This document shows positions 45,012 through 54,657 of a stretch of DNA of 64,000 nucleotides, in pieces; positions within the stretch are counted from its first letter, which is position 1; the number at the start of each line of letters is the position of its first letter. Under the pieces are notes generated by a model that saw nothing but the letters and a program-made list of their open reading frames with translations, did no database searches and was not told the DNA's origin. The stretch comes from Brevibacterium moorei (lineage in GTDB: Bacteria > Actinomycetota > Actinomycetes > Actinomycetales > Brevibacteriaceae), in assembly GCF_024580735.1 (NCBI RefSeq), contig NZ_JANIJX010000005.1:1-64000 (forward strand), given 5' to 3'. The translations under genes and the position numbers were made by a program.

Positions 45012-45923
45012 ATGCCCGAACTCCCCGAAGTAGAATCCGTCCGCCGTGGCCTGGCCGGCTGGGTGGCCGGCGCCCATGTGCAGCGCGTGCGCGTGCTCGA
45101 CGAGCGGATCCTCGGCACCACCTCCCGCAGGGACATCCCCGCCGGCGCGGGAATCCTGTTCGCCGCTGACCTGGCCGAGGCCACGCTCACCGGAGCGCAG
45201 CGCCGCGGCAAGTTCATGTGGCTGCCGCTGCTGGATGGAGACCGGGCCCTGGCCGTGCACCTGGGGATGAGCGGGCAGTTCCGCATCCACCAGCCCGGTG
45301 ACCCCGTGCACAAACACACCAGGGCGATCATGGACCTGCACGCGCCCGGCAACGGTGATGTCGAACTGCGGTTCATCGACCAGCGGATCTTCGGCCATCT
45401 GGGCGTTGAACCGATCGTGCCGGGAATGGCCAACTGGGGCGCATCGGCGGGCCGGCCGCGGCCCGTTGCGCTCAGTGCCTCCCGCATCGCCCCCGACCCC
45501 TTCGAACCGGGGTTCGAGCCGCAGGCCGTGGCCCGGGTCCTGGCACGCAAGCACACGGCGATCAAAACGGCTCTGCTGGACCAATCGGTGCTCAGCGGAA
45601 TCGGCAATATCTACGCCGACGAGGCCCTGTTCGCCGCATCAGTCCATCCGTTGGCCCTGGCCGATAGGCTGCGGATCTCCCGGGTCGTGCGCGTGGTCGA
45701 GGCCGCGCGCGAGGTGATGGCCCGGGCGCTGGAGGTCGGCGGCACCAGCTTCGACGATCTGTACGTCAACGTCAATGGGGAATCCGGCTACTTCGCCAGG
45801 TCCCTGCAGGCCTATGGGCGCGAGGGCCAGCCGTGCGCCCGGTGCGGGACCCCGCTCAAGCGAATCGTAGTGGGTGGGCGCAGCACCCACTTCTGTCCTA
45901 CCTGCCAGCGCCCGCAGCGCTAG
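45012..45923 (+). CDS. mutM: Formamidopyrimidine-DNA glycosylase
   Basis: The 303-residue bifunctional glycosylase/lyase removes 8-oxoguanine. The mature N terminus PELPEVESV with catalytic Pro and Glu is intact. The C-terminal zinc finger has four Cys in CARCGTPLKR ... HFCPTCQR. It lies 36 bp after rnc. Confidence 0.96.
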   Translation: MPELPEVESVRRGLAGWVAGAHVQRVRVLDERILGTTSRRDIPAGAGILFAADLAEATLTGAQRRGKFMWLPLLDGDRALAVHLGMSGQFRIHQPGDPVHKHTRAIMDLHAPGNGDVELRFIDQRIFGHLGVEPIVPGMANWGASAGRPRPVALSASRIAPDPFEPGFEPQAVARVLARKHTAIKTALLDQSVLSGIGNIYADEALFAASVHPLALADRLRISRVVRVVEAAREVMARALEVGGTSFDDLYVNVNGESGYFARSLQAYGREGQPCARCGTPLKRIVVGGRSTHFCPTCQRPQR

Positions 45924-46062
45924 GGCCCTGGACAAAGGCGGTCACGACGGATCACCGATGAGCGCCGGCTCGTTTATTTAGTCGCCGACGAGGATCTCGT
46001 GATCCTGTAGGCCCGTCACCATTACTGACACCTGACTGGTCTCGCCATCGGAACGAAAGAGG

Positions 46063-46302
46063 CTATACCTCATCGGGACCAGTCCGTCGCGCCTTTTTCA
46101 AGGAAATCACCTGCAATACCGCCCAGCTCAGTATCAGAATCGTGCCGATCGTCGTTACGGATATTCCAGCCAGCACGAGTATGCCGGCTCCGATATTCGC
46201 TCCGGATGTGCTCATGTTGGAGTTCAGAAAGTATCCAAGAACTGATAGCGCGATTCCAATGATCACAAGCAGTAGTCCAATTGCTAAGTATAATATGCGC
46301 AT
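46063..46302 (-). CDS. Small membrane protein in an AT-richer island
   Basis: The 79-residue protein has two hydrophobic helices (LYLAIGLLLVIIGIALSVLG and the later GAGILVLAGISVTTIGTIL) and a basic C-terminal tail. Codon third positions are often A or T, unlike neighbouring genes. The surrounding 45960-46400 is clearly AT-richer, suggesting recent acquisition. No family is recognised. Confidence 0.6.
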   Translation of the reverse strand: MRILYLAIGLLLVIIGIALSVLGYFLNSNMSTSGANIGAGILVLAGISVTTIGTILILSWAVLQVISLKKARRTGPDEV

Positions 46303-46422
46303 GTCTGAACCTATTCATAAAATCCAGGTGGGATCTTCGCTGCCAGCATAGTGGTCTTTTGCTATCTTTTTTAATGATCGCGACCCTGGTCGGCTGGCCC
46401 CGCGCGCAATAGGCTTGTACCC

Positions 46423-47058
46423 ATGAGCCACACGAGCAGAGCACTGTTGATCGTCGATGTGCAGAACGACTTCTGCGAGGGCGGCGCCCTGGGTGTCGCC
46501 GGAGGTTCCGCCGTGGCCCAGGACGTGGCGGCGTTGTTGGCCGCGCACCGACCCCGGGACTTTACCACTGGCAATTCAGCCCAGGCGCCCTATGCCCTGA
46601 TCGCGGCCTCGCGCGACTGGCACGAAGCCGGCAACGACAACGGCGGGCACTTCGCAGCGCCGGACGAGGCCCCCGACTTCTCCACGACCTGGCCCGTGCA
46701 CTGTGTGCAGGGGACCTCGGGCGCGGACTACCATCCGGCCCTGGCCACGGCGGCCATCGACGTGCACGTGCTCAAGGGCATGGGCGTGCCCGCCTACTCC
46801 GCCTTCGAAGGTCGGACGGCCGACGGCCGGGGCCTGACCGCCGTGCTGCACGAGGCCGGGGTCGAGGCCGTTGACGTGGTTGGGATCGCCACGGACCATT
46901 GCGTGCGGGCCAGCGTGCTCGACGCCCTCGCCGCGGGGTTCAGCGTGCGGCTGCTCACCGGCCTGATCGCCGGGGTGGCACCGGAGACCTCGGCGGCGGC
47001 ACTGGAGGAGATGCGCACCGCCGGAGCCCTGCTGAGCGAGGGCCAACCGATAAACTGA
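46423..47058 (+). CDS. pncA: Nicotinamidase/pyrazinamidase
   Basis: The 211-residue cysteine hydrolase deaminates nicotinamide in NAD salvage. The catalytic triad is visible: Asp12 in IVDVQNDF, Lys118 in VLKGMG and Cys160 in TDHCVRAS. TAGGCT (46410-46415) lies 7 nt before ATG 46423 with no ribosome-binding site, so it is probably leaderless. smc follows 7 bp later. Confidence 0.93.
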   Translation: MSHTSRALLIVDVQNDFCEGGALGVAGGSAVAQDVAALLAAHRPRDFTTGNSAQAPYALIAASRDWHEAGNDNGGHFAAPDEAPDFSTTWPVHCVQGTSGADYHPALATAAIDVHVLKGMGVPAYSAFEGRTADGRGLTAVLHEAGVEAVDVVGIATDHCVRASVLDALAAGFSVRLLTGLIAGVAPETSAAALEEMRTAGALLSEGQPIN

Positions 47059-47065
47059 ACCCACC

Positions 47066-50000
47066 ATGTTTCTCAAGACGTTGACCCTGCGCGGGTTCAA
47101 GAGCTTCGCCTCGGCCACCCGGATGGAACTCGAACCCGGAATCACCTGCGTGGTGGGCCCCAACGGGTCGGGCAAATCGAATGTCGTCGACGCCCTGGCC
47201 TGGGTGATGGGCGAACAGGGCGCGAAGAACCTGCGCGGTTCGAAGATGGAGGACGTCATCTTCGCCGGCACCGGCAAACGCCAACCGCTGGGCCGCGCCG
47301 AGGTGTCGCTGACGATCGACAACACCGACGGCGCCATCCCGATCGACTACACGGAAGTCACCATCACCCGCACCCTGTTCCGCTCCGGCGGCAGCGAGTA
47401 CTCGATCAACGGCAGCCCCGCGCGCCTGCTCGACATCCAGGAACTGCTCAACGACTCCGGCCTGGGCAAGGAGATGCACGTCATCGTGGGCCAGGGGCGG
47501 CTCGACGAGATCCTCCACGCCGACCCCTTTGACCGGCGCGGCTTCATCGAAGAGGCGGCCGGCGTCCTCAAACACCGCCGCCGCAAGGACAAGGCCCTGC
47601 GCAAACTCACCGGCCTGCAGGCGAACCTCGACCGGGTGAACGACCTGCGCGCCGAACTGTCCGATCAGCTCGAACCCCTGGGCCGGCAGGCGCAGGCGGC
47701 CAAACGCGCCCAGGGCGTGCAAGCGGTGCTGCGCGACGCCGAGGCCCGGCTGGCCGCCGACGACGTGGTCAGGCTCAGCGCCAAGCTGGAAGCCGGGACC
47801 TCACCGCAGGTCGCGGCGAAGGCGAAAGAGGAACTGCAACTCGAACTGGCCGAACTCGACCGCCGAATCTCAGCCGGCACCGCGGACCTGGCGAAACTCG
47901 AGACCAGGGCCGAGGACCTGACCGCGCTGGTGCGCGACCTCGACGGTGCGGCCGCCCGGGCGCGTGCGCTGGCCCAACGGGCCGAGGACCGGATTGGCTT
48001 CTTCGACCGCGCCCCGGTGGCACCGGAGCAGGGCGAGACCCCGGAGGCCACTCTGGCGAAGGCCAAACGCTATGCGGCAGAACAGGCCGAGGCGGTCAAG
48101 CTGAGTCAGAAGCGCCAGGCCCAGGTAGACGAACTTACGGCACAGAAGGACGCGGCCCAGGCCGGGCTGACGGATACCGAGGCCCGACTGGGCGAACTGC
48201 GGGCAGCCCAGTCACAGCTGGTCGAGCGCCGGGCCAGGGCCGAGAACACCATCGAATCCGCGCAGAACGAACTTCAGCGAACCGCCGCGGACCTCGCGGA
48301 CCTGGATGCCCAGGCTGCGAACCTGGCCGACGAACACCGCCGGGCCAAGGAACTTGCCGACCGGGTCCGCGCCAGGGTCGCGGATCTGAACGATTCCGGG
48401 ACCGGTCTGAGTGAGGCCGCAGAACAGACCGCCGAGGATCTGGCCACGGCGCGGCGGGACCTGGCCGAACTGGACACCCGCGTGCAATCGGCCGGGCGTC
48501 TGCTGGCAGCGGCCGGAGCCAGGGCCCAGGCCCTGCAGGAGGGCGCCAGGACACCTGCGCACCTGGCCGATGTGCTGGCGCTCAACGTGCCCGGCGTGGA
48601 CCGCGCACTGGGGGATCTGCTGCGGATCGCCCCCGGGGCCGAACGGGCGGTGACCGCAGCGCTGGGCTCCGGAGCTCAGGCGGTGCTCGCAGCCGACCTG
48701 GAGACGGCGGCAGGTCTGCTCGAAGCTCTGGACGCGGGCACCGCGATCGAGGTGTTGATCGCCGGCCCCGGCGGCCCTGCGGAGTCCACAGGGCCGGCAG
48801 AGCCTGCCGAATCCGCAGAGCCAACGGACAGCACAGTGCCCGCCCCCACCTCGGCCCGGCCGGGGCCCGTCCCGGCCCTGGATCTGGTGACATGCTCGGA
48901 TCCCGCCGTCGGCCGCCTGCTGGAGACCCTGCTGGCCGACGTGCAGGTCGTCGCCGATGCGCAGACCGCTCTGGAGCTGCTGGCCGGGGGAGCCGTGGAA
49001 GCGGACCTGGAACAGGCTGCCGAACGGGACATGCGCTACGCGACCCTGGACGGGGAACTGTACTCCGCCACGGCCGTCTCCCGCGGCGTCGATGCCGAGG
49101 GCGCGCGCCTGGCCGCGGCGGGCGAACTCGAACGGACCAAGGCCGATCTCGAGCGCAAACGCAGGGCCCTGGACCAATTGGGCGCTCGCCGTGAGGAATT
49201 CTCAGCGGTCGTGGCCGACCGCGAGGCCGCCCACCGCACGGCGCAGCAGGCCGAGCACGCAGCGGAGGTCAGACGGGCCTCGGCCGCCCAGGAGTTGGCG
49301 GCGGCCACTACCGCGGCAAGCCGACTCGACTCCCGCCGAGCGGAACTCGACGAACGCCACTCCACCCTGACCCAGCGGCGCACTCGGGCCCAGCAGGATC
49401 TGGAGGACGCCCAGCGGACCCTGGAAGAACTGGACGCGCAGCAGGCACAGCGGGAGGCGGATCGGGCTGCGGAGGACTCCGATGCGGGTCCGGAATCGGC
49501 CGCCGGGGAAACGGAGGAGGAGCGGCTGAGCGCCGTCCGCGACGAGCTCTCCGCGGGCATCGCGCACCTGGGCGAACAGCTGATGGAGGCGCGCATCGCG
49601 GTGCGCACTGCCGGAGACCGCGCGAAGTTCCTGGGCGATCGCGTCGCAGCCCTGCAACGGCGGGCCGAGGACGCCAGGGCCGCCGCGCAACAGGTGGCAG
49701 AAGACGCCGAACGCGCTCGCGTCTCCCGTGAGCGCGCAGGTCGGATCGTCACAGCTGCCACGGGCCTGCGCGATCTGTTGGCGGCCGCGCAGGCGAAGGC
49801 GGAAACGGATCTGGACCGGGCCAAGCAGTCCCGCAGTGCGCTGGGCGAGGATCTCGAAGAGCTGCGCACCACCCGGCAGTCAGCGGCCGAGCGCCTGGCC
49901 AAACAGACCCAGGAGGAGGCCGAGGCCCGGCTGGTGCGCGAACGCTACGAGGCCGAACTGGCCGAACTGAGCGCTCGGGTCCAAGAGGAAACGGGCTTAA

Positions 50001-50764
50001 GCGTCGAACACCTGGTCGAGAGGTTCGGACCGCACCTGCCAGTCCCGGTCGGCGAATCGACCGAGCAGCCCTTCGTGCGCGCCGAGGTCGAGAAGAGCCG
50101 CAAGGCCGCGCAGCGGGAACTCAAGGCGATCGGGGAGGTCAACCCGCTGGCCCTGGAAGAGTACGCGGCGCTGAAGGAACGCCACGACTTCCTGGAATCC
50201 CAACTGGGCGACATCGAATCGACCAGGGCGGAACTGCTCAAATTGGTCGAACAGGTCGACGAGCACGTCAAAGAGGCCTTCGCCGCGGCCTTCGCGGACA
50301 CCGCCAGGGAATTCGAGCGGATCTTCGCCAGGCTGTTCCCCGGCGGCGAGGGATCGCTGACGCTGACGGACCCGGAAGACCTGCTGGCCTGTGGCGTGGA
50401 GGTCCACGCCCGGCCCGCCGGCAAGCGGGTCAAACGCCTGTCGTTGCTCTCCGGCGGAGAGCGCTCGCTGGTGGCCATTGCGCTGCTGGTGGCCATCTTC
50501 AAGGCCCGCCCCAGCCCCTTCTACGTGATGGACGAGGTCGAGGCGGCGCTGGACGATGTGAACCTGCAACGCCTGCTCACGGTGTTCGAAGAACTCCAGG
50601 AGTCCAGTCAGCTCATCGTCATCACCCACCAGAACCGCACGATGGAGATCGCCGACGCGCTCTACGGCGTGACGATGGGCGCCGATGGCATCTCCACGGT
50701 GATCTCGCAGCGCCTGGTCAAGCGGGCCGATGACGAGCAGCGATCGAAGTCACAGTCGGTGTGA
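47066..50764 (+). CDS. smc: Chromosome segregation protein SMC
   Basis: The 1232-residue SMC ATPase has Walker A GPNGSGKSN near residues 32-40, two long coiled coils rich in Ala, Glu and Arg around a hinge, and the C-terminal signature LLSGGERSLVAIALL with Walker B 'FYVMDEVEAALDDVN'. An insertion of about 35 residues, rich in Pro, Ala, Glu and Ser, interrupts the hinge near residues 567-600. It works with ScpA and ScpB, which are not in this window. TAAACT (47051-47056) is 9 nt before the ATG. Confidence 0.96.
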   Translation: MFLKTLTLRGFKSFASATRMELEPGITCVVGPNGSGKSNVVDALAWVMGEQGAKNLRGSKMEDVIFAGTGKRQPLGRAEVSLTIDNTDGAIPIDYTEVTITRTLFRSGGSEYSINGSPARLLDIQELLNDSGLGKEMHVIVGQGRLDEILHADPFDRRGFIEEAAGVLKHRRRKDKALRKLTGLQANLDRVNDLRAELSDQLEPLGRQAQAAKRAQGVQAVLRDAEARLAADDVVRLSAKLEAGTSPQVAAKAKEELQLELAELDRRISAGTADLAKLETRAEDLTALVRDLDGAAARARALAQRAEDRIGFFDRAPVAPEQGETPEATLAKAKRYAAEQAEAVKLSQKRQAQVDELTAQKDAAQAGLTDTEARLGELRAAQSQLVERRARAENTIESAQNELQRTAADLADLDAQAANLADEHRRAKELADRVRARVADLNDSGTGLSEAAEQTAEDLATARRDLAELDTRVQSAGRLLAAAGARAQALQEGARTPAHLADVLALNVPGVDRALGDLLRIAPGAERAVTAALGSGAQAVLAADLETAAGLLEALDAGTAIEVLIAGPGGPAESTGPAEPAESAEPTDSTVPAPTSARPGPVPALDLVTCSDPAVGRLLETLLADVQVVADAQTALELLAGGAVEADLEQAAERDMRYATLDGELYSATAVSRGVDAEGARLAAAGELERTKADLERKRRALDQLGARREEFSAVVADREAAHRTAQQAEHAAEVRRASAAQELAAATTAASRLDSRRAELDERHSTLTQRRTRAQQDLEDAQRTLEELDAQQAQREADRAAEDSDAGPESAAGETEEERLSAVRDELSAGIAHLGEQLMEARIAVRTAGDRAKFLGDRVAALQRRAEDARAAAQQVAEDAERARVSRERAGRIVTAATGLRDLLAAAQAKAETDLDRAKQSRSALGEDLEELRTTRQSAAERLAKQTQEEAEARLVRERYEAELAELSARVQEETGLSVEHLVERFGPHLPVPVGESTEQPFVRAEVEKSRKAAQRELKAIGEVNPLALEEYAALKERHDFLESQLGDIESTRAELLKLVEQVDEHVKEAFAAAFADTAREFERIFARLFPGGEGSLTLTDPEDLLACGVEVHARPAGKRVKRLSLLSGGERSLVAIALLVAIFKARPSPFYVMDEVEAALDDVNLQRLLTVFEELQESSQLIVITHQNRTMEIADALYGVTMGADGISTVISQRLVKRADDEQRSKSQSV

Positions 50765-50936
50765 TAAGCAACGGCCCAGTTCAGGGAGGGTGAAATCGGA
50801 TACGTTATCGGAATGTTGCCGACGTCTACACGAATACGCCGGATCTGACAAGATCATCCGGTTAGAATGATTCGCGTTGTGCATTAGCCAAAGCGACCCC
50901 GGCAGTCTGGTTCGGGCCGCCCGGGAAGGAGCCTCA

Positions 50937-51377
50937 GTGGTCGTCACCGCAGCCCTGGCCGAAGACGGTCCGGCGGTCCTGGGAGTGGGCGGGGTGCTGG
51001 TCATGTTGATCGGCCTGGTCGTCTGTGTGGGCATCGGCATCGCCGTTGTGCTCCTGGTCGCCGTTCCGGCCCTGCGCCGGGAGGGCCGGCTCCAGCCCTC
51101 CGACTCGGCCTCCCCACATTTCCGGCTGCCACGCGAATGGACCGGCTATGACGACGAGGCCTACGGTTACTTCGGGACCGACGACGCCACCAGCCACCTG
51201 GCGACCAGGGAACAGGCGGCGGCGGGTGACCTGGCCCATCACTCATATATCCTCTATCCGCAGCCGCGCCGTCATGCGGCCCCGCCCCTGGCGACGCTGC
51301 GCCCGCGCACCCGGCACTGGAAGGTCCCCAAGGGCGGTACCGGTCTGCGCACCACCCTCAACCTGCTGTTCCGGTAG
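50937..51377 (+). CDS. Predicted membrane-anchored protein between smc and ftsY
   Basis: The 146-residue protein has one long hydrophobic segment near residues 14-45, then a soluble tail with acidic and Tyr-rich parts (TGYDDEAYGYFGTDDATSH) and a basic end. I chose GTG 50937 because AAGGAG at 50926-50931 is 5 nt upstream; an earlier GTG at 50877 lacks such a site. TAGAAT at 50863-50868 may be its -10. No family is recognised. Confidence 0.7.
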   Translation: MVVTAALAEDGPAVLGVGGVLVMLIGLVVCVGIGIAVVLLVAVPALRREGRLQPSDSASPHFRLPREWTGYDDEAYGYFGTDDATSHLATREQAAAGDLAHHSYILYPQPRRHAAPPLATLRPRTRHWKVPKGGTGLRTTLNLLFR

Positions 51378-51443
51378 CCGACGGTTCCACCGCGTGCCGC
51401 CGGGCACCGGCAGGTTCACCCACTCGTTTCGAAGGGAACACCC

Positions 51444-52598
51444 GTGGATACACAGCTCCTCATCACCATCGGCATCATCGCGATCGTGGTGGTGCTCGTC
51501 CTCCTGGGCTTCGTGCTGCTGGCACCGCGGCGCCGCCACCGCCATGAGAATACGGGTCGGGAGACCGTGTCGGTTGCCACCGTCCCCGGCGGCGAGGCGA
51601 CCGATATCGCGGAACCGGCCGGCACCTCGGCCGTCGTCGAGGGCCCACCGGTCGACGTGCCCACCGAGCCCGGTACCCGCCTGGCCAAGCTGCGCGCGCG
51701 TCTGGCTAAGTCGAACAACGCCCTGGGCCACGGCCTGCTGGCCCTGCTGTCGAGCGACCACCTCGACGAATCGACGTGGGAGGACATCGAGGACACCCTC
51801 ATCATGGCCGACCTGGGCGTCGACCCGACCACGGAGCTCGTCGACCGGCTGCGCGAACGCGTGCGGGTGCTGGGCACCCGTGAACCCGCACATGTCCGCA
51901 CCCTGCTGCGCGAGGAACTGATCAACCTGGTCGACCCGACGATGAACAGGAATCTGGCGACCGAGCGAACCGACGGTCAGCCGGCCGTGGTCCTGGTCGT
52001 CGGCGTCAACGGCGCCGGTAAGACGACCACCGTGGGCAAACTGGCCCGCGTCCTGGTCGCCGAGGACAAGAGCGTGCTGTTGGGCGCGGCGGACACCTTC
52101 CGCGCGGCAGCGGCCGAACAGCTGACCACTTGGGGCGAACGGGTGGGGGTGGACACCGTGCGCGGTGCCGAGGGCGCCGACCCGGCATCGGTGGCCTATA
52201 CGGTCGTGGAGCGCGGGGTGGCCGAGGCCGCCGATGTGGTCCTGGTCGACACCGCCGGCCGGCTGCAGAACAAGAAGGGCTTGATGGACGAGCTGGGCAA
52301 GGTCAAGCGCACCGCGACCAAGCCCCTGGCCGAAGGCCATACGATCGACGAGGTGCTCCTGGTCCTCGATGCGACGACCGGCCAGAACGGCATGCAGCAG
52401 GCTCGCGTGTTCGCCGAGGCCGTGGACATCACCGGCATCGTGCTGACCAAGCTCGACGGAACCGCCAAGGGCGGAATCGTTGTGGCAGTGCAGCGGGAAC
52501 TGGGGGTCCCGGTCAAGTTGATCGGCCTGGGCGAGGGCGCCGACGATCTGGCCCCGTTCACCGCCGAGGGGTTCGTGGACGCTCTGCTGGAGGACTGA
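51444..52598 (+). CDS. ftsY: Signal recognition particle receptor FtsY
   Basis: The 384-residue GTPase docks ribosome-SRP complexes at the membrane. An N-terminal membrane helix (LLITIGIIAIVVVLVLLGF), usual in actinobacterial FtsY, precedes a short acidic linker. The NG domain has GVNGAGKTTTVGKLA, DTAGRLQNK and TKLDGTAKGG. GAAGGGA lies before ATG... the start codon here is GTG 51444. Confidence 0.96.
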   Translation: MDTQLLITIGIIAIVVVLVLLGFVLLAPRRRHRHENTGRETVSVATVPGGEATDIAEPAGTSAVVEGPPVDVPTEPGTRLAKLRARLAKSNNALGHGLLALLSSDHLDESTWEDIEDTLIMADLGVDPTTELVDRLRERVRVLGTREPAHVRTLLREELINLVDPTMNRNLATERTDGQPAVVLVVGVNGAGKTTTVGKLARVLVAEDKSVLLGAADTFRAAAAEQLTTWGERVGVDTVRGAEGADPASVAYTVVERGVAEAADVVLVDTAGRLQNKKGLMDELGKVKRTATKPLAEGHTIDEVLLVLDATTGQNGMQQARVFAEAVDITGIVLTKLDGTAKGGIVVAVQRELGVPVKLIGLGEGADDLAPFTAEGFVDALLED

Positions 52599-52627
52599 GC
52601 AGAGACTGAGCAGGCGGAAACGCCGGC

Positions 52628-52663
52628 GTAACAAATCGGTGGATTCCGTTACATCGCCGAAAC
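52628..52663 (+). promoter_or_regulatory. GlnR-like operator before amt
   Basis: GTTAC-N6-GAAAC at 52648-52663 matches the actinobacterial GlnR box, and GTAAC at 52628-52632 starts a weaker upstream half-site. The region is about 105-140 bp before the amt start. Nitrogen-responsive control by GlnR is inferred from this match and from the target gene. Confidence 0.6.
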
Positions 52664-52768
52664 TGATACACGAGTGATCTGAAACACCGCTTTTCCAGAC
52701 TTATCACTGTTAGGCGCTCCGGGCGAACACGACCCGGGCGTGCACCGATAGAACAGCTGGTAGGAAAA

Positions 52769-54103
52769 ATGGAACTTACGGCAGTCGACGCCTGGGTGAT
52801 GGTCTGTGGAGCCCTGGTGCTCCTCATGACCCCCGGTGTGGCATTCTTCTACAGCGGCATGACACGTGCCAAGGCCTCCCTGAACATGATGATGATGGTC
52901 TTCCTGGCCATCGGCATCACCGCGGTCGTCTGGGTCCTGTGGGGGTATTCGGAATCGGCCGGCTCCTCCTGGGGTCAGGTCGTCGGCAATCCGTTCGACT
53001 TCTTCGGCCTGAGCACTCTGCTCGACGATAAGGAAAGCAGCATGATCTCGGTGGGCTTCGGTGCCACCTTCGCGATCATCACCGTCGCCCTGATCGCCGG
53101 TGCTGTGGCGGACCGGTTCAAGTTCGCCGCCTGGGTCGTCTTCGTCCCCGTCTGGGTCACCCTGGTCTACTGCCCCCTGGCGTTCATGGTCTGGGGTGGC
53201 GGACTGCTGTCCGACGAGGGCTGGTTCGGATCCACCTTCGGCACCGTGATCGACTACGCCGGTGGCACCGTGGTCCACATCAACGCCGGCGTCGCCGCCC
53301 TGATCCTGGCACTGCTGGTCGGCAAGCGCGTTGGCTTCGGCAAGGACTCAAGCCAGCGCCCCCACAACCTGTCCATGGTCCTGTTGGGCGCCTCGCTGCT
53401 GTGGTTCGGCTGGTTCGGTTTCAACGGCGGTGCCGCAACCGATTCCACCGAGGCCGGTCTGATCTGGGTCAACACCCTGGTCTGCCCGGCGATGGCGATG
53501 GTCGCCTGGATCCTGGTCGAATGGTTCCGCGACGGCAAACCCACCAGCCTGGGCGCGGCCTCCGGCGTGGTCGCCGGCCTGGTCGCCATCACCCCCGCCT
53601 GTGCGAATGTCTCGGTCATCGGCGCGATCATCATCGGCATCCTGGCCGGTGTGGGCTCCGCCTACGCTGTGGGCCTGAAGTTCAAGCTGGGCTACGACGA
53701 CTCCCTGGACGTCGTGGGCGTCCACCTGGTCTCCGGCATCATCGGCACCGTGGCCCTGGGCTTCTTCGCCCTGCCCGCCGATGACGTCACCGCCGGCGGT
53801 CTGTTCTACGGCGGCGGCATCGCCCAGTTGATCGCCCAGGTGATGGCGGCGGTGTTCTCCATCGTCTTCACCGCGGTCATGACCCTCATCATCGCCTGGG
53901 TCATCAAGAAGACCATCGGCCTGCGGGTCAGCGAGAAAGCCGAGGTCGAGGGCATCGATCTGCACGAACACGCGGAGACCGCCTACGAGTTCGGCGGAGT
54001 CGGCACGGGTGCCGCTATCGGCGGCGGGCTGCCGCGCGCCGCGGTCGTCAGCCAGACCTTCGCCGAATACGAGGCCCAGCGCGTTGCCCAGGCGGACAAG
54101 TAG
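52769..54103 (+). CDS. amt: Ammonium transporter
   Basis: The 444-residue Amt/MEP channel protein has about eleven helices. Family landmarks are MTPGVAFFYSGM, 'DYAGGTVVHINAGVAAL' (first pore His region) and 'DDSLDVVGVHLVSGIIGT' (second pore His). GGAAAAA precedes ATG 52769. It is followed 45 bp later by glnK, which would gate it. Confidence 0.96.
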   Translation: MELTAVDAWVMVCGALVLLMTPGVAFFYSGMTRAKASLNMMMMVFLAIGITAVVWVLWGYSESAGSSWGQVVGNPFDFFGLSTLLDDKESSMISVGFGATFAIITVALIAGAVADRFKFAAWVVFVPVWVTLVYCPLAFMVWGGGLLSDEGWFGSTFGTVIDYAGGTVVHINAGVAALILALLVGKRVGFGKDSSQRPHNLSMVLLGASLLWFGWFGFNGGAATDSTEAGLIWVNTLVCPAMAMVAWILVEWFRDGKPTSLGAASGVVAGLVAITPACANVSVIGAIIIGILAGVGSAYAVGLKFKLGYDDSLDVVGVHLVSGIIGTVALGFFALPADDVTAGGLFYGGGIAQLIAQVMAAVFSIVFTAVMTLIIAWVIKKTIGLRVSEKAEVEGIDLHEHAETAYEFGGVGTGAAIGGGLPRAAVVSQTFAEYEAQRVAQADK

Positions 54104-54148
54104 CGCAGGCGCTCAACTGACGCAGAACAGACAAGGACGGAATAGAGA

Positions 54149-54487
54149 ATGAAACTGGTAACAGCGGTCATCCGCCCGGAGAAACTGGGCGATGTCAGGC
54201 AGGCGCTCGAAGCCGCCGGCGTACAGGGGTTGACGATCTCGGAGGCCTCCGGCTTCGGCCGGCAGAAGGGCGAGAAGCAGGTCTACCGGGGTGCGACCTT
54301 CACCACGAACCTGGTGCCCAAGCTCAAACTGGAGATCCTGGTCGTCGACGAGAACGTCTCCCGGGTGGTCACCGCGATCCTCGACGTGACCAGCCAGGGT
54401 ACTGCCGGCGACGGCAAGGTCTGGGTCACCGCGGTGGAATCCGTGATCCGCGTCTCCGACCGCTCAGAGGGTCTGGCCGCCCTCTGA
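54149..54487 (+). CDS. glnK: PII signal protein GlnK with Phe at position 51
   Basis: The 112-residue trimeric regulator senses ATP, ADP and 2-oxoglutarate and blocks Amt. The T-loop contains GRQKGEKQVYRGATF. Tyr46 is kept, but the residue aligned with the nucleotidylated Tyr51 is Phe51. The second signature 'TAGDGKVWVTAVES' matches the B-loop. In corynebacteria glnK is followed by glnD; here ffh follows. Control by adenylylation is therefore unlikely. Confidence 0.93.
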   Translation: MKLVTAVIRPEKLGDVRQALEAAGVQGLTISEASGFGRQKGEKQVYRGATFTTNLVPKLKLEILVVDENVSRVVTAILDVTSQGTAGDGKVWVTAVESVIRVSDRSEGLAAL

Positions 54488-54531
54488 GACATGCGACCGG
54501 GCCGGTAGGGGCCCGGACGGCCACCCCCGAA

Positions 54532-54597
54532 CTGTGACGTTTCCTACCAGCCGTCACAGCACACCCCGGCCCGCAGGTTCCGATACCTGCGGGCCGG
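54532..54597. terminator. Tandem hairpins after glnK
   Basis: The first stem pairs 54532-54539 with 54552-54559 (8 bp). The second pairs 54566-54578 with 54585-54597 (13 bp, loop TCCGAT). The tandem would end amt-glnK transcription before ffh. No U-tract is seen. Confidence 0.65.
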
Positions 54598-54657
54598 ATG
54601 CGTGCCGGGTTGGTATCCTTGTTCACCGTATGCATTCGCTTAGGCAAAGGACTTCCG

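Noticed and set aside
53983..54171. Minus-strand frames opposite amt and glnK as possible genes
   Set aside because: They mirror the coding frames of well-identified genes and lack start signals and family features.
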